This document shows positions 11,098 to 22,734 of a stretch of 64,000 nt of DNA, one piece after another; positions within the stretch are counted from its first letter, which is position 1, and every line of letters begins with the position of its first letter. The notes below the pieces were generated by a model. It ran no database searches, was not told where the DNA came from, and worked only from the letters and a program-made list of their open reading frames with translations. Position numbers and translations under genes: made by a program. This DNA comes from Papio anubis (Eukaryota > Chordata > Mammalia > Primates > Cercopithecidae), in contig NC_044989.1 in the NCBI RefSeq assembly GCF_008728515.1, forward strand, positions 78,517,754 to 78,581,753, written 5' to 3'.

Positions 11098-11505
11098 TGT
11101 GTATTAGTTAGCTAAGAATGTCATAACAAAATGCCATAGACTATGTGGTTTAAACAATAGAAATGCATTTTCTCACAGCTTTAAAAAGGCTCTAAGTCTG
11201 ATATCAAGGTGTTAGCAAATTTGGTTTTTCCTCAAGTCTATCTCCTTTTCTTTCAGATGGCTGCCTTCTTCCTGTGTCCTCACATGGTCTTTTCTCTGTA
11301 CCTATGCATCCTGTGTCTCTATGTCTAAATTTTCTTTTTAAAATAATGACACCAGTCCTACTGAATGAAGGTCCACTCATATGACTTCATCTAAGCTTAA
11401 TTACCACTCTAGAGGCCCTATTTCTAAATATGGTCATATTCTGTGGAACTGAGTATTAGGTCTTCAACATACGAATTTTGGGGGAACAAAATTCAGCACA
11501 TAACT
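11098..11505 (+). mobile_element. Old mammalian interspersed repeat
   Basis: The sequence follows a widespread repeat pattern: 'gtattagttagctaagaatg', then 'cataacaaaatgccatagac', 'gatggctgccttcttcctgt', 'gtcctcacatggtcttttct', 'ggccctatttctaaatatgg' and 'cgaattttgggggaacaaaa'. It is non-coding and the family is not assigned. Confidence 0.6.
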
Positions 11506-12133
11506 CTATATATCAGAAAAATAAAGTATATACCTATATCTGCTCATCTGTGTAAAAGGAGTAGAGAAAGAATAAATTTTTAAATTCATGAGATGTTTTC
11601 TTATAGGGATGTGTGATAATGGATGGGCAAGGATGAAGATAGACTAGAATAGAAGGAATAAGAAAAGAGTAAAATTTCCAAGTTTGCCATTTTTTACAGT
11701 ACATATGTTTAGAAACAGATTAATATTTCAGATACACGATAGATATATGTATATTTTATAATAGATACATATACAAAAACATGATAAAATCATCAGTGAT
11801 AGAGGAAAATGTAGAATAAAATACAAATAGAAATAAGTATATTTCAAATAACTGACAGCTTTATACATGTTATGTTCATATGCATTTATTCATCTGTATA
11901 CTTATCAAAACTATTAGGACTTTCTAAAATGTGGAATATGAGATAATTTATATCTGTCAAATAATTTAATACTTTTGTTATTTATATTCTCAATAATTAT
12001 ATTTTATCAATTCTTATTGCTTCTTATATTTGCACTTATAAAAGCAGCACTTCAAGTATAATATTTTTATGAAACTTAAACTCCTTTTTCCTTTATACTT
12101 TTCACTACTTTTATGCAAACAAAAGCCTCCCTC
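11506..12133. other. No gene recognised
   Basis: Very AT-rich unassigned sequence with short ATA-type low-complexity runs near 11740-11780. Confidence 0.45.
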
Positions 12134-12413
12134 TTTTGTTTTTTTTTTTTTGAGACAGAGTTTCTCTTGTTTCCCAGGCTGCAGTGCAATAGTGTGATCT
12201 CGGCTCACCACAACCTACACCTCCTGGGTACAAGTGATTCTCCTGCCTCAGCGTCCCGAGTAGCTGGGATTACCGGCATGCGCCACCAAACCTGGTCAAT
12301 TTTTTACTTTTAGTAGAGACAGGGTTTCTCTATGTTGGTCAGGCTAGTCTAAAACTCCTGACCTCAGGTGATCCACCCGTCTCAGCCTCCCAAAGCGCCT
12401 GGATTACATGCAC
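12134..12413 (-). mobile_element. AluS-like, antisense
   Basis: A T run is followed by 'gagacagagtttctcttg', 'gctgggattaccggcatg', 'tttagtagagacagggtttc' and 'acctcaggtgatccacccg'. The 5' terminus of the element, at the right end here, is eroded. Confidence 0.92.
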
Positions 12414-12955
12414 CATTAGACATATGTGGGTATTTTCTTGGTCTTACATATACACAGGTGCCAACAAGCACTTTGCAAGACACGTAAGGAAAATCCACTT
12501 ATTTGAACAACATACCAGAGTAAACATCATTTGTTTATATATCAATGATTGGTAACTTTCTGTTCCTTCTATTAGAAACAATTGAATAATTTTCATTGCC
12601 TTGGCATTCAAAATGTATTTTTATCCTATAGGACCAGAAGACCAGAGACTGTATACTTCTTCTCTAACCCCATCTGTTTGAATCTAGAGTTAAACATCCA
12701 AAAATTGTCCATAGACACGTATATGTTACTCTGGACAGTTAATGGAATAAATAATCCTTTCATCCAGCTGTTAAAGTCCATAATTTATTATTAATATTCT
12801 AATTTACTTATGAAACTAATCAGATTCATTTCATGTTATCTGTCACAACTGCAAACATATACCCAATGCAGTCTGTAGACATCTAATAAAGTAAAAGTAT
12901 TTAGATATTGGAAACATAATATCATTAGCGATGAGTATGTGAGCATTTAAAACTT
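12414..12955. other. No gene recognised
   Basis: Unassigned AT-rich sequence up to the L1 target-site copy. Confidence 0.4.
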
Positions 12956-13023
12956 AAATATTTTAAACTAGCTGGTTATTTTGCGTGTTAGTTGATGCAG
13001 TTTCTTCATAGTGTCAATGGTCT

Positions 13024-14360
13024 TTACATTTTGGTACATTTTTGCAGTGACTGGTACCAGTCGTCCCTTTCCATGTTTAGTGCTTCCTTCAAGAGCTCTT
13101 GTAAGGCAGGCCTGGTGGTGACAAAATCTCTCAGCATTTGCCTGTCTGTAAAGTATTTTATTTCTCCTTTGCTTATGAAGCTTACTTTGGCTGGATATGA
13201 AATTCTGAGTTGAAATTTTTCTCTTTAAGAATGTTGAGGCCGGGCACGTTGGCTCACGCCTGTAATCCCAGGACTTTGGGAGGCCGAGACGGGTGGATCA
13301 CGAGGTCAGGAGATCGAGACCATCCTGGCTAACATGGTGAAACACTGTCTCTACTAAAAATACAAAAAATTAGCCAGGCGTGGTGGCAGGTGCCTGTAGT
13401 CCCAGCCAGTCGGGAGGCTGAGGCAGAAGAATGGTGTAAACCCAGGAGGTGGAGCTTGTAGTGAGCCGAGATCGCGCCACTGCACTCCAGCCTGGGCGAC
13501 AGAGCGAGACTCCATCTCAACAACAACAACAAAAAAACAGAATGTTGAACATTGGCCCCCACTGTCTTCTTCTGGTTTGTAGGGTTTCTGCTGAGACATC
13601 TGCTGTTAGTCTGATGGGTTTCCTTTTGTGGGTAATCTGACCTTTCTCTCTGGCTGCCCTTAACATTTTTTCCTTCATTTCAACCTCAGTGAATTTGACA
13701 ATTATGTGTCTTGGGGTTGCTCTTCTTGAGGAGTATCTTTGTGGTATTCTTTGTATTTCCTGAGTTTAAATGTTGGCTTGCCTTGACAGATTGGGAAGTT
13801 CTCCTGGATAATATCCTGAAGAGTGTTTTCCAACTTGGTTCCATTCTCCCTGTCACTTTCAAGTACACCAACCAAATGTAGATTTGGTCTTTTCACATAG
13901 TCTCTTCTTTCTTGGAGACTTTCTTCACTTCTTTTCACTCTTTTTTCTCTAATCTTGTCTTCTTACTTTATTTCCTCAAGTTGATCTTTAATCTCTAATA
14001 TCCTTTCTTCCACTTGATCGATTTGGCTATTGATACTTATGTATGCTTCAGGAAGTTCTCGTGCTGTGATTTCAGCTCCATCAGGTCACTTTTGTTCTTC
14101 TCTAAACTGGTTATTCTAGTTAGCAATTCATCTAACCTTTTTTCAAGGTTCTTAGCTTCCTCTCAGTGGGTTAGAACATACTCCTTTAGCTTGGAAAAGT
14201 TTGTTATTACCCACCCTCTGAAGCCTACTTCTGTCAATTCATCAAACTCATTCTCTGTCCAGTTTTGTTCCCTTGCTGGTGAGGAGTTGTGATCCTTTGG
14301 AGGAGAAGAGGTGTTATGGTTTTTTGAATTTTCAGCCTTTTTCCACTGGTTTCTCCCCAT
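13024..14360 (-). pseudogene. L1 ORF1 remnant inside the inverted block
   Basis: L1 ORF1 encodes an RNA-binding trimeric chaperone that coats L1 RNA in the cytoplasm. Read from 14360 (ATGGGG) to the TAA at 13026-13024 and leaving out the Alu, the span is about 1,026 nt. That matches the usual ORF1 length of about 338 codons. The best preserved open segment (13702-13938) includes RPNLHLVGV and KLENTLQDIIQENFP, the start of the RNA-recognition region. Frame changes and stops break the rest, and the Alu at 13238-13538 interrupts the C-terminal part. It is a dead copy whose orientation opposes the rest of its own element. Confidence 0.88.
13238..13538 (+). mobile_element. AluY inside the inverted L1
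   Basis: Complete Alu from 'ggccgggcac' to a (CAA)n/A tail. The target duplication AGAATGTTGA is at 13228-13237 and 13539-13548. Y-type features include 'ggatcacgaggtcaggagat'. It was inserted after the L1. Confidence 0.96.
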
Positions 14361-14750
14361 CTTCGTGGATTTATCTACCTTTGGTTTTTGAAATCGGTGA
14401 CCTTTGGATGAGGTCTCTGAGTAGACATCCTTTTTGTTGATGTTGATACTATTCCTTTCTGTTTGTTAGTTTTCCTTCTAACAGTCAGGCGCCTCTGCTG
14501 CAGGTCTGCTGGAGTTTGCTGGAGGTCCACACCAGACCCTGTTTGCCTGGGTATCATCGGCGGAGCCTGCAGAAGAGCAAAGATGACTCCCTGTTCCTCC
14601 CTCTGGAAGCTTCATCCCATAGGGGCACCTGCCAGATGCCAGCCAGAGCACTCATGTATGAGGTGTCTGTCGGCACCTACTGGAAAGGTGTCTCCCAGTC
14701 AGCATACACGGGGTCAGGGACCTACTTGAGGAGGCAGTCTGTCCCTTATC
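14361..14750 (-). mobile_element. Partial L1 5'UTR in inverted orientation
   Basis: On the minus strand this reads as L1PA/PB 5'UTR. It reaches the inversion junction with the reverse complement of 'gaggaggcagtctgtccc'. The outer part of the 5'UTR is absent, so the insertion is 5' truncated as well as inverted. Confidence 0.85.
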
Positions 14751-17700
14751 AAAGACACACATAGGCTCAAGATAAAGGGATTGGAGGAATATTTACCAAG
14801 CAAATGGAAAGAAAAAACAAAAAAAACAAAAAAACAGGGGTTGCAATCCTAGTCTCTGATAAAACAGACTTGAAACCAACAAAGATCAAACAAAACAAAG
14901 AAGGGCATTACATAATGGTAAACAGATTAATGCAATAAGAAAAGATAACTATTCCAAATATATAATGCACGCAATACAGAAGCACCCAGATTCATAAAAC
15001 AAGTCCTTAGAGACTTACAAAGAGACTTAGACTCCCACACAATAATAGTGGGAGATTTTAACACAGCTCTGTCATTATTAGACAGATCAATGAGACAGAA
15101 AATTAACAAGGATATCCACTACTTGAACTCAGTTCTGGATGAAGTGGATCTAATAGACATCCATAGAACTCTCCACCCCAAATCAACAGAATATACATTC
15201 TTCTCAGCACCACATCACATTTATTCTAAAATTGACCACATAATTGGAAGCAAAACACTCCTCAGCAAATGGAAAAGAACAGAAATCACAACAAACTGTC
15301 TCTCAGACCACAGTGGAATTAATTTAGAACTCAGGATTAAGAAACTCACTCAAAACTGCACCACTACATGGAAACTGAACAACATGCTCCTGACTGACTA
15401 CTGGGTACATAACGAAATGAAGGCAGAAATAAAGATGTTCTTTGAAACCAGTGAGAACAAAGACAAAATGTACCAGAATCTCTGGGACACATTTGAAGCA
15501 GTGTGTAGAGGGAAATTTATAGCACTAAATGCCCAGGAGAGAAAGGAGGAAACATCTATAATCGACACCCTAAAGTCACAATTAAAAGAACTAGAGGAGC
15601 AAGAGCAAACAAATTCAAAAGCTAGCAGAAGGCAAGAAATAACAAAGATCACAACAGAACTGAAGGAGACAGAGACATGAAAAACCCTTCAAAAAATACC
15701 AATGAATCCAGGAGCTAGTTTTTTGAAAAGATCAACAAAATAGATAAACTGCTAGCAAGACCAATAAAGAAGAATTAGAGAGAATAAAAAAGAAAAGAGA
15801 GAAGAATCAAATGCTGCAATAAAAAATGATAAAGGGGATATCACCACCGATCCCACAGAAATAGAAACTACCAATAGAGAATACTATAAAAACCCCTGCG
15901 TAAATAAACTAGAAAATCTAGAAGAAATTGATAGGTTCCTGGACGCATACACCCTCCAAAGACTAAACCAGGAAGAAGTTGAATCTCTGAATAGAGCAAT
16001 AACAAGTTCTCAAAATTGAGGCAGCAATTAATAGCCTACCAACCAAAAAAATCCACAGCTGAATTCTACCAGAGGTACAAACAGGAGCTGGTACCATCCC
16101 TTTTGAAACTATTCTAAGCAATAGAAAAAGAGGGAATCCTCCCTCATTTTATGAGGCCAGCATCATCCTGATACCAAACCTGACAGAGACACAACAAAAA
16201 AAAGAAAATTTCAGGTTAATATCCCTGATGAACATCGATGCGAAAATCCTCAATAAAATACTGGCAAGTCGAATTCAGCAGCACATCAAAAAGCTTATCC
16301 AGCATGATCAAGTCAGCTTCATCTCTGGGATGAAAGGCTGGTTCAACATAGGCAAAAAAGTAAATGAAATCCATCACATAAACAGAACCAATGACAAAAA
16401 ACCAAATGATTATCTCAATAGATGCAGAAAAGGCCTTCGACAAAATTCAACAGCCTTTCATGCTAAAAACACTCAATAAACTAGGTATTGATGAAACGTA
16501 TCTCAAAATAATAAGAGCTATTTATGACAAACCCACAGCCAACATCATACTAACTAGGCAAAAACTAGAGGTGTTCCCTTTGAAAACCGGTACAAGACAA
16601 GGATGCCCTCTCTCACTACTCCTGTTCAACATAGTATTGGAAATTCTGGCCAGGGCAATCAGGCAAGAGAAAGAAATAAAGGCTATTCAATTAGGAAAGA
16701 GGAAATCAAATTGTGCCTGTTTGCAGATGACATGATTGTATATTTAGAAAATCCCATCACCTCAGCCTAAAATCTCTTTAAGCTGATAAGCAACTTTAGC
16801 AAAGTCTCAGGATACAAAATCAGTGTGAAAAAATCACAAGCATTCCTATACACCAATAACAGACAAACAGACAAATCATGAGTGAACTCCCATTCACAAC
16901 TGCTACAAAGAGAATAAAATACCTAGGAATACATCTTACAAGGGATGTGAAATACTTCTTCAAGGAGAACTACAAACCACTGCTTAAGGAAATAAGAGAG
17001 GACACAAACAAATGGAAAAACATTCCATGCTCATGGATAGGAAGAATCAATCTTGTGAAAATGGCCATACTGCCCAAAGGAATTTACAGATTCAATGCTA
17101 TCTCTATCAAGCTACCATCAACTTTCGTCACAGAATTGGAAAAAAACTACTTTAAATTTCATATGGAACCAAAAAAGAGCCCACATAGCCATGACAATCC
17201 TAAGCAAAAAGAACAAAGCTGGAGGCAATCATGCTACCTGACTTCAAACTATACCAAAGTATACAGTAACATAAATAACATTTAATGGTACCAAAACAGA
17301 TATATAGACCAATGGAACAGAACAGAGACCTCAGAAATAATGCCACACTTCTACAATCATCAGATCTTTTTGACAAACCTGACAAAAACAGGCAATGCGG
17401 AAAGGATTCCCTATTTAATAAATGGTGTTGGGAAAAATGGCTAACCAAATGCAAAATATTGAAACTGGATTCATTCCTAACACCTTATACAAAAATTAAC
17501 TCAAAACACTTAAACGTAAGACCTAAAACCATAAAAATCCTAGAAGAAAACCTAGGCAATACCATTCAGGACATAGGCATGGGCAAAGACTTCATGACTA
17601 AAACACCAAAAGCCATGGCAACAAAAGCCAAAATAGATAAATGGGATCTAATTAAACTAAAGAGCTTCTGCACAGCAAAAGAAACTATCATCAGAGTGAA

Positions 17701-18436
17701 CAGGCAACCTACAGAATGGGAGAAAATTTTTGCAATGTATCCACCTGTAAAGGGCTAATATCCAGAGTCTACAAAGAACTTAAACAAATTTACAAGAAAA
17801 AAACAAACAACCTCATCAAAAAGTGGGCGAAGGATATGAACAGACACTTCTCAAAAGAAGACATTTATACAGCCAGAAAACAGATGGAAAAAAGCTCATT
17901 ACCACTGGTCATTAGAGAAATGCAAATCAAAACCACAATGAGATACCATCTCACACCAGTTAGAATGGTGATCATTAAAAAGTCAGGAAACAACAGATGC
18001 TGCAGAGAATATGGAGAAAAAGGAATGCTTTTACACTTTTGGTGGGAGTGTAAATTACTTCAACCATTGTGGAAAACAGCGTGGCATTTTCTCAAGGATC
18101 TAGACCTAGAAATACCATTTGACCCAGCAATCCCATTAATGGGTATATACCCAAAGGATTATAAATCATGCTGCTATAAAGACACATGCACAAATATGTT
18201 TATTGCAACACTGTTCACAATAGCAGACTTGGAACCAACCCAAATGCCCATCAATGATAGACTGGATAAAGAAAATGTGGTACATATACACCATTAAATA
18301 CTATGCAGTCACGAAAAAGGATGAGTTCATGTCCTTTGCAGAGACATGGATGGAGCTGGAAACCATCATTCTCAGCAAACTAACACAAGAACAGAAATCC
18401 AAACACCACATGCTCTCCCTCATAAGTGGGAGTTGA
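14751..18436 (+). pseudogene. L1 ORF2 remnant (endonuclease, reverse transcriptase, C-terminal domain)
   Basis: ORF2 encodes the nicking endonuclease and reverse transcriptase of L1. The copy lacks the N-terminal endonuclease segment and is split over several frames. 15048-15680 retains the endonuclease words GDFN, IDHIIGSK and SDHSG. 16391-16735 has the reverse-transcriptase words DAEKAFDKIQ and GTRQGCPLS. The FADD active-site codons (near 16723-16734) lie in another frame, so at least one frameshift separates them. Later open segments are 16878-17285, 17285-17758 and 17716-18297. The C terminus ends ...SLISGS then stop at 18434-18436, the expected ORF2 end. Not functional. Confidence 0.93.
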
Positions 18437-18647
18437 ACAATGAGAACACATGGACACAGGGAGGGGAACATCACACACTGGAGCCTGTCAGGGGTAGGGG
18501 GCTAGGGGAGAGATAGCATTAGGAGAAATACCTAGTATAGATGATGGGCTGATGGGTGCAGCAAACCACCATGGCACATGTATATGTGCATAACAAACCT
18601 GCACGTTCTGCACCTGTACTTTAGAACGTAAAGCATAAAGGAAAAAA
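18437..18647 (+). mobile_element. L1 3'UTR and short A tail
   Basis: Contains 'gcctgtcaggggtagggggc', 'gggtgcagcaaaccaccatg' and 'gcacgttctgcacctgtact', then a nine-A run merging with the target-site copy. These are standard L1PA/PB 3'UTR words. Confidence 0.93.
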
Positions 18648-19979
18648 AAATATTTTAAACTAGATATCCTAGTTTCAGGACAAGTATCACCATTAAGTTG
18701 TAACTATAATTTGAGTAAGCCAGACTTGTACTTCTGTTTTGACATTGACTATACTCTGACCCTCTCAACAGTTTTCTTATGTTGAACAACACTCTACTCT
18801 TGTATGAAATAGATATGGGGCTATTGATGTAATAGTGTAGTATCTTGGAGTTTCAGATTTTTCATCTCTAAAGAAGGAATAGATAAAACAACTGCACAGT
18901 GAAGAACGACTGTGAGGACTTAATTTTTTTTTTTTTTTTACTTGCCTCAATTTGGAGTCTCCACTAATTTAGAGATAAACCTGAAGAGAAGCACTGAAGA
19001 ATACAGTAGAAAGAGACTACATGCATTTCTAAGATAGGAAGAGTGTAGATGATAAATCATTTACAGAACTGCTGAATATCCTGGAGTTTTTCATATTAAC
19101 ACCAGCATCGTTTCTTTCTTTAGAAATTTGGAGAAGACAATATACTATATGTGTACTAATGTGTATTATAATACATAGTTTTGATAATCCATTTTGGTGT
19201 TTCTTATTTAGTAAGGAAAGTTATCTTTCAGCTTTTCTAGTTGATAACTTTCTTCTTTTAAAAAAAAAATGCATCCTCCCTTAGCTATATAGAACACTGT
19301 GTCTTCTATTAATCACCCTTTAGATACTTGGCAATGTCCAATATCCATGGACTGTTTTATATATTGCCAGTTAAGATGTCAGCCAGAATTGTAGGTTGCA
19401 TAGACTATAAACCTAAACAATTATATTTTTAAAAATAAACTATTATAGCTATTAATCTAGCTGGGAAGTGACAGGAGCAATTTTGTATTTTAGAAAGTCA
19501 ACTGCAGTTCAGAGAAGAGAAAGGATTTAAAAGGGGTCATACTAGAAAAAAGTTTTACGTGGCAGTTGTAGTAATTGAAATGAGATATGATAATATGAAC
19601 GAAGGGAAAGGCAATAGAAATAAAAATTACAATATAAACTCAAGTGATATTAAAGGGAAAGATCTGACAGAATATAGTGACTTATTGGTTAGGAGTGTGT
19701 GAGCAAAAAATAGGACTGAAAGTAATGTTATTGATTGGGAAGGTCATGGTAGCATTAACAGAGAATACAGGAGGAGGATAAGACTTTGTAAAGAGTATGC
19801 TTGTTTTTGTTTGGACACAGTGATTTTTGAAGCATATGTTCTTGGAAACTTTGATATTTTTTCCCAAGAATGTTCTGCCATATCCCCAGTTTAGCATCAT
19901 TACGTACACAGACCTTTAAATGTTGTGGCTGATTTTTACTTAAGAAAAAGAATGCATGTATATTTGAACATTGGTGAAT

Positions 19980-20130
19980 TATTCATATATATGTAAAGAA
20001 TTTTTATATATAACAAATACATATTTATATAATACATATATAATAGATAAAAATTCTTATACATTTCTAAATATATATCAAAGTATATAAATATATATCA
20101 AATGCATATATTTGATTCATATAAATTCTT
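19980..20130. repeat. TA-rich low-complexity block
   Basis: Repeated atata/tatata words with interspersed short non-TA segments. Confidence 0.7.
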
Positions 20131-20392
20131 CACATATATACTAACTTCTCAGTCTTTACTCTGTGTTCTGTTTCTGGTATCAGAAACTCATATACCTCTA
20201 TATGTTTTTTAACTTTTAAAAATTGTTAGGGAAACTCAATTTATTTCATATTCATCTATAGCTTACAAATTTTTCAATATATATTATATATATATAATAA
20301 AATGTAACTACTGTAAGAAGATGCTGTCTCTTCCTAAGCCTTTTCTCTACTCATCCAGACCTTTCCTCTCATGCCATCCTTGTCAAAGGAAC

Positions 20393-20418
20393 CATATATC
20401 CATATATATGGATATATG
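20393..20418. repeat. 26-bp perfect palindrome
   Basis: The 13-bp arm CATATATCCATAT is followed directly by its reverse complement with no loop. The TA-rich content makes chance formation plausible. Confidence 0.9.
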
Positions 20419-21982
20419 TATATCCATGCAAGTAGTTCTTCAACTGACAGTGTTGTTTTCCTGCTGAACACACATATCATCAATAATAATGTTGGTATCT
20501 CTTTTCCAATATTTATTTTCCTTATTTTTCATTTGTTTTCATCAATAATTTATAAAACAATAGATGACACAGTGTAGTGATGGTCACAATAAAATCACAC
20601 ATAAATATCATGCTAACATCGTTTGTGTTTTATTCTGCTACTCGTAATAGAAACTGAACCAAAGAGATCCTGGAGGTAGGAGTACAAGCTCTGCAGCTGC
20701 TCAGTGGTCAGCAGAAGCTGAAGTTCCTTCTACCTTACTGCTCTGCCATTCTTTTCTGAGGCTTTTGTCTTCATAGTTGCAAGATGATTCCTGCACTTAC
20801 GGCAATCACATCTTAAACCCCAGAAGGAAAAAGGTGACCGGAAAAGAGAAAAAGTTAATGAGTTTCTTTTGATGTTTTGTTTTATTCACTGAGTAAAAAA
20901 TACCCTAATCAACATCTCATACTTCTTTCTCTGGATCAGACAAGGACTATTAATAAAGTGAAATTGGCCACATGTAGAAAACTAGAAGCGATTGCTATCA
21001 ACACTGTGTAAGGTGTTCATTATAAGATTGCATCTTTTAAAATTATGACTTATACTTCTATTTTCATATTCTTAAAACTATTATTAAAGTTATGAATGGA
21101 CAGTGAATATTTTAAATGTTATTTTCTTGTCTAGTAAGATAATCTGTTTATATATTTTTATAAAATCACCTAGAAAATAAAATAATTTTTTCATAATCCC
21201 CACAACATTTTTATAATTTGCAATTTGTAATCACTTGCTTGGTCCTGAGTTTAGTTTTGTAATTTCTTTAGTTTTGTTGTTTTAAGTGTCAGTTTAGACG
21301 AGCTTTATTAAATGAATTGGACTGCATCTTTTTTCTATAAACTAAGAAATTTTTAATATCCTGTAATTCTTTGCTTATAGATTTTTATTACAAAAAATTC
21401 AGTTTCAGAATATTTTATTGCAATTCTATGAAACAGTTTACAACCTGACCAGATCATTGGTCTAAAAAGAAATTCCACCTTAACAAATAATGGCAATTTA
21501 TAATACTCATATACAATTGAAATATACTCATAATATTGAAGTTTGTGAATATTTAGAAATTATATTACATTGAGTTTATGTAATCATTTTTGTTCAATCA
21601 TCTCTGTCACTGAGACTATAGGTGCTTGTCTTTTTCTAACAGTTTAATTTTTAAATCTCAAACTTTTACTATTTTTAGTTTTGACTTTTATTTTTTAGTT
21701 CAGTCAAAAAGCCACCTTTCTAGGATTTATTAGTTATATTAACTGTTTCATAATTTATTTTAGCTTTGGTGTATATCAATTTCTTCCAGATTCCTTTCTT
21801 TGTCTTGTTTATTTCCAAATTGGTCTTGCATTTAAAATTTATTATCTAGTACTTAATAAAAATGTAAAGACACAATTATGTAGTTAAACTTGTCAGCATC
21901 AATGTTCCAATTATGTTACTTTTCAAAATAATTATTTTGCTAGTTTTAAACTTTTTCTTTAAATCAAAGCTTTTTAAAATTT

Positions 21983-22170
21983 GCTTGTTTTTTGTTTGTT
22001 TGTTTGTTTTGTCTTGTTGAGACAGGGTCTGCACTCCTGTTGCCCAGGCTGGAGTGCAGTGGGATGAACATAACTCATTGCAGCCTCAATGCTCTGGGTT
22101 TAGGTGATTCTCCCACCTCAGCCTTCCAGTTGGAACTACAAGCATGCACCACCAGTCAGAACTAATTTTT
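21983..22170 (-). mobile_element. AluJ-like fragment with (TTTG)n head
   Basis: A TTTG tract is followed by 'gagacagggtctgcactcct', 'ggctggagtgcagtgggatg' and 'ctcagccttcc'. It stops at about 22170, where a younger Alu begins, and no 5' half resumes afterwards. Confidence 0.85.
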
Positions 22171-22494
22171 TGTTTCTTTTTTTTTTTTTTTTTTTTTTTT
22201 TGAGATGGAGTCTTGCTCAGTTGCTCAGGCTGGAGTGCAGTGGTGCCATCTCAGCTCACTGCAAGCTCTGCCTCCCGGGTTCACGCCATTCTCCTGCCTT
22301 AGCCTCGCCAGTAGCTGGGACCACAGGTGCCTTCCACCACGCCCGGCTTTTTTTTTTTTTTTTTTTTTGTATTTTTAGTAGAGACGGGGTTTTCACCATG
22401 TTAGCCAGCATGGTCTCGATCTCCTGACCTCATGTTCTGCCCGCCTTGGACTCCCAAAGTGCTGGGATTACAGGCGTGAGCCACCGTGCCTTAC
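22171..22494 (-). mobile_element. AluY-like, antisense, with expanded internal T run
   Basis: A run of about 25 T is followed by 'gagatggagtcttgctcag' and 'gcaagctctgcctcccgggt'. The middle A-rich linker, seen as T, has grown to about 22 T (22347-22368). The element ends 'gccaccgtgcc'. Confidence 0.94.
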
Positions 22495-22734
22495 CAGTTG
22501 CTTCTTTTTTTTTTCTTTCTTCATTCTTCCTTCTTCCCTGCCTTCCTAATTTAGCATTTTAAATTTCAAATTTAAATGAATTAAGTTAGAAACTCTTACT
22601 TATATTTTTAATGGAGTCTGGTATACAAACATTGGCAGTCTGTTGTCATGTATCATATTTTAATTTACTCCCAAATGTCCTCTTATAATCTGAGTATAGA
22701 TGAAAAAGTGTATGAACTTCTAACACTTTCACAT

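Larger units (their letters stand above)
12956..18663 (+). mobile_element. Twin-primed (5'-inverted) L1PA/L1PB-type element with target duplications
   Basis: AAATATTTTAAACTAG is repeated perfectly at 12956-12971 and 18648-18663. Between the copies lie two L1 blocks in opposite orientation. 12972-14750 is antisense and covers part of the 5'UTR, all of ORF1 and the start of the inter-ORF region. 14751-18647 is sense and covers ORF2 from the endonuclease domain, the 3'UTR and a short A tail. Roughly 150 bp of L1 is missing between the blocks by comparison with consensus order. This is the signature of twin priming. The 3' end word 'gcacgttctgcacctgtact' and the ORF1/5'UTR sequence fit an older L1PA or L1PB subfamily. 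An AluY later inserted into the inverted ORF1. Confidence 0.95.
18664..21982. other. No gene; AT-rich with low-complexity runs and a perfect palindrome
   Basis: Unassigned sequence. It contains a T run (18927-18940), a TA-rich low-complexity block (19980-20130), a short TA run (20277-20301) and a 26-bp perfect palindrome (20393-20418). The segment 20640-20830 has more balanced composition but matches nothing I know. Confidence 0.45.

Noticed and set aside
14516..14764. Overlapping frames on both strands around the L1 inversion junction
   Set aside because: They come from the GC-richer L1 5'UTR, which commonly gives short frames.
15048..15680. 210-codon plus-strand open frame
   Set aside because: It is the endonuclease to reverse-transcriptase linker part of a dead L1 ORF2, within an element defined by target duplications; not a gene.
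17716..18297. 193-codon plus-strand open frame
   Set aside because: C-terminal part of the same L1 ORF2 in a shifted frame.
18927..18940. T run as a transcription terminator
   Set aside because: No preceding stem or RNA gene; homopolymer runs are common in this DNA.
22104..22427. 107-codon frame rich in phenylalanine runs
   Set aside because: Translation of antisense Alu T-tracts; typical artefact.
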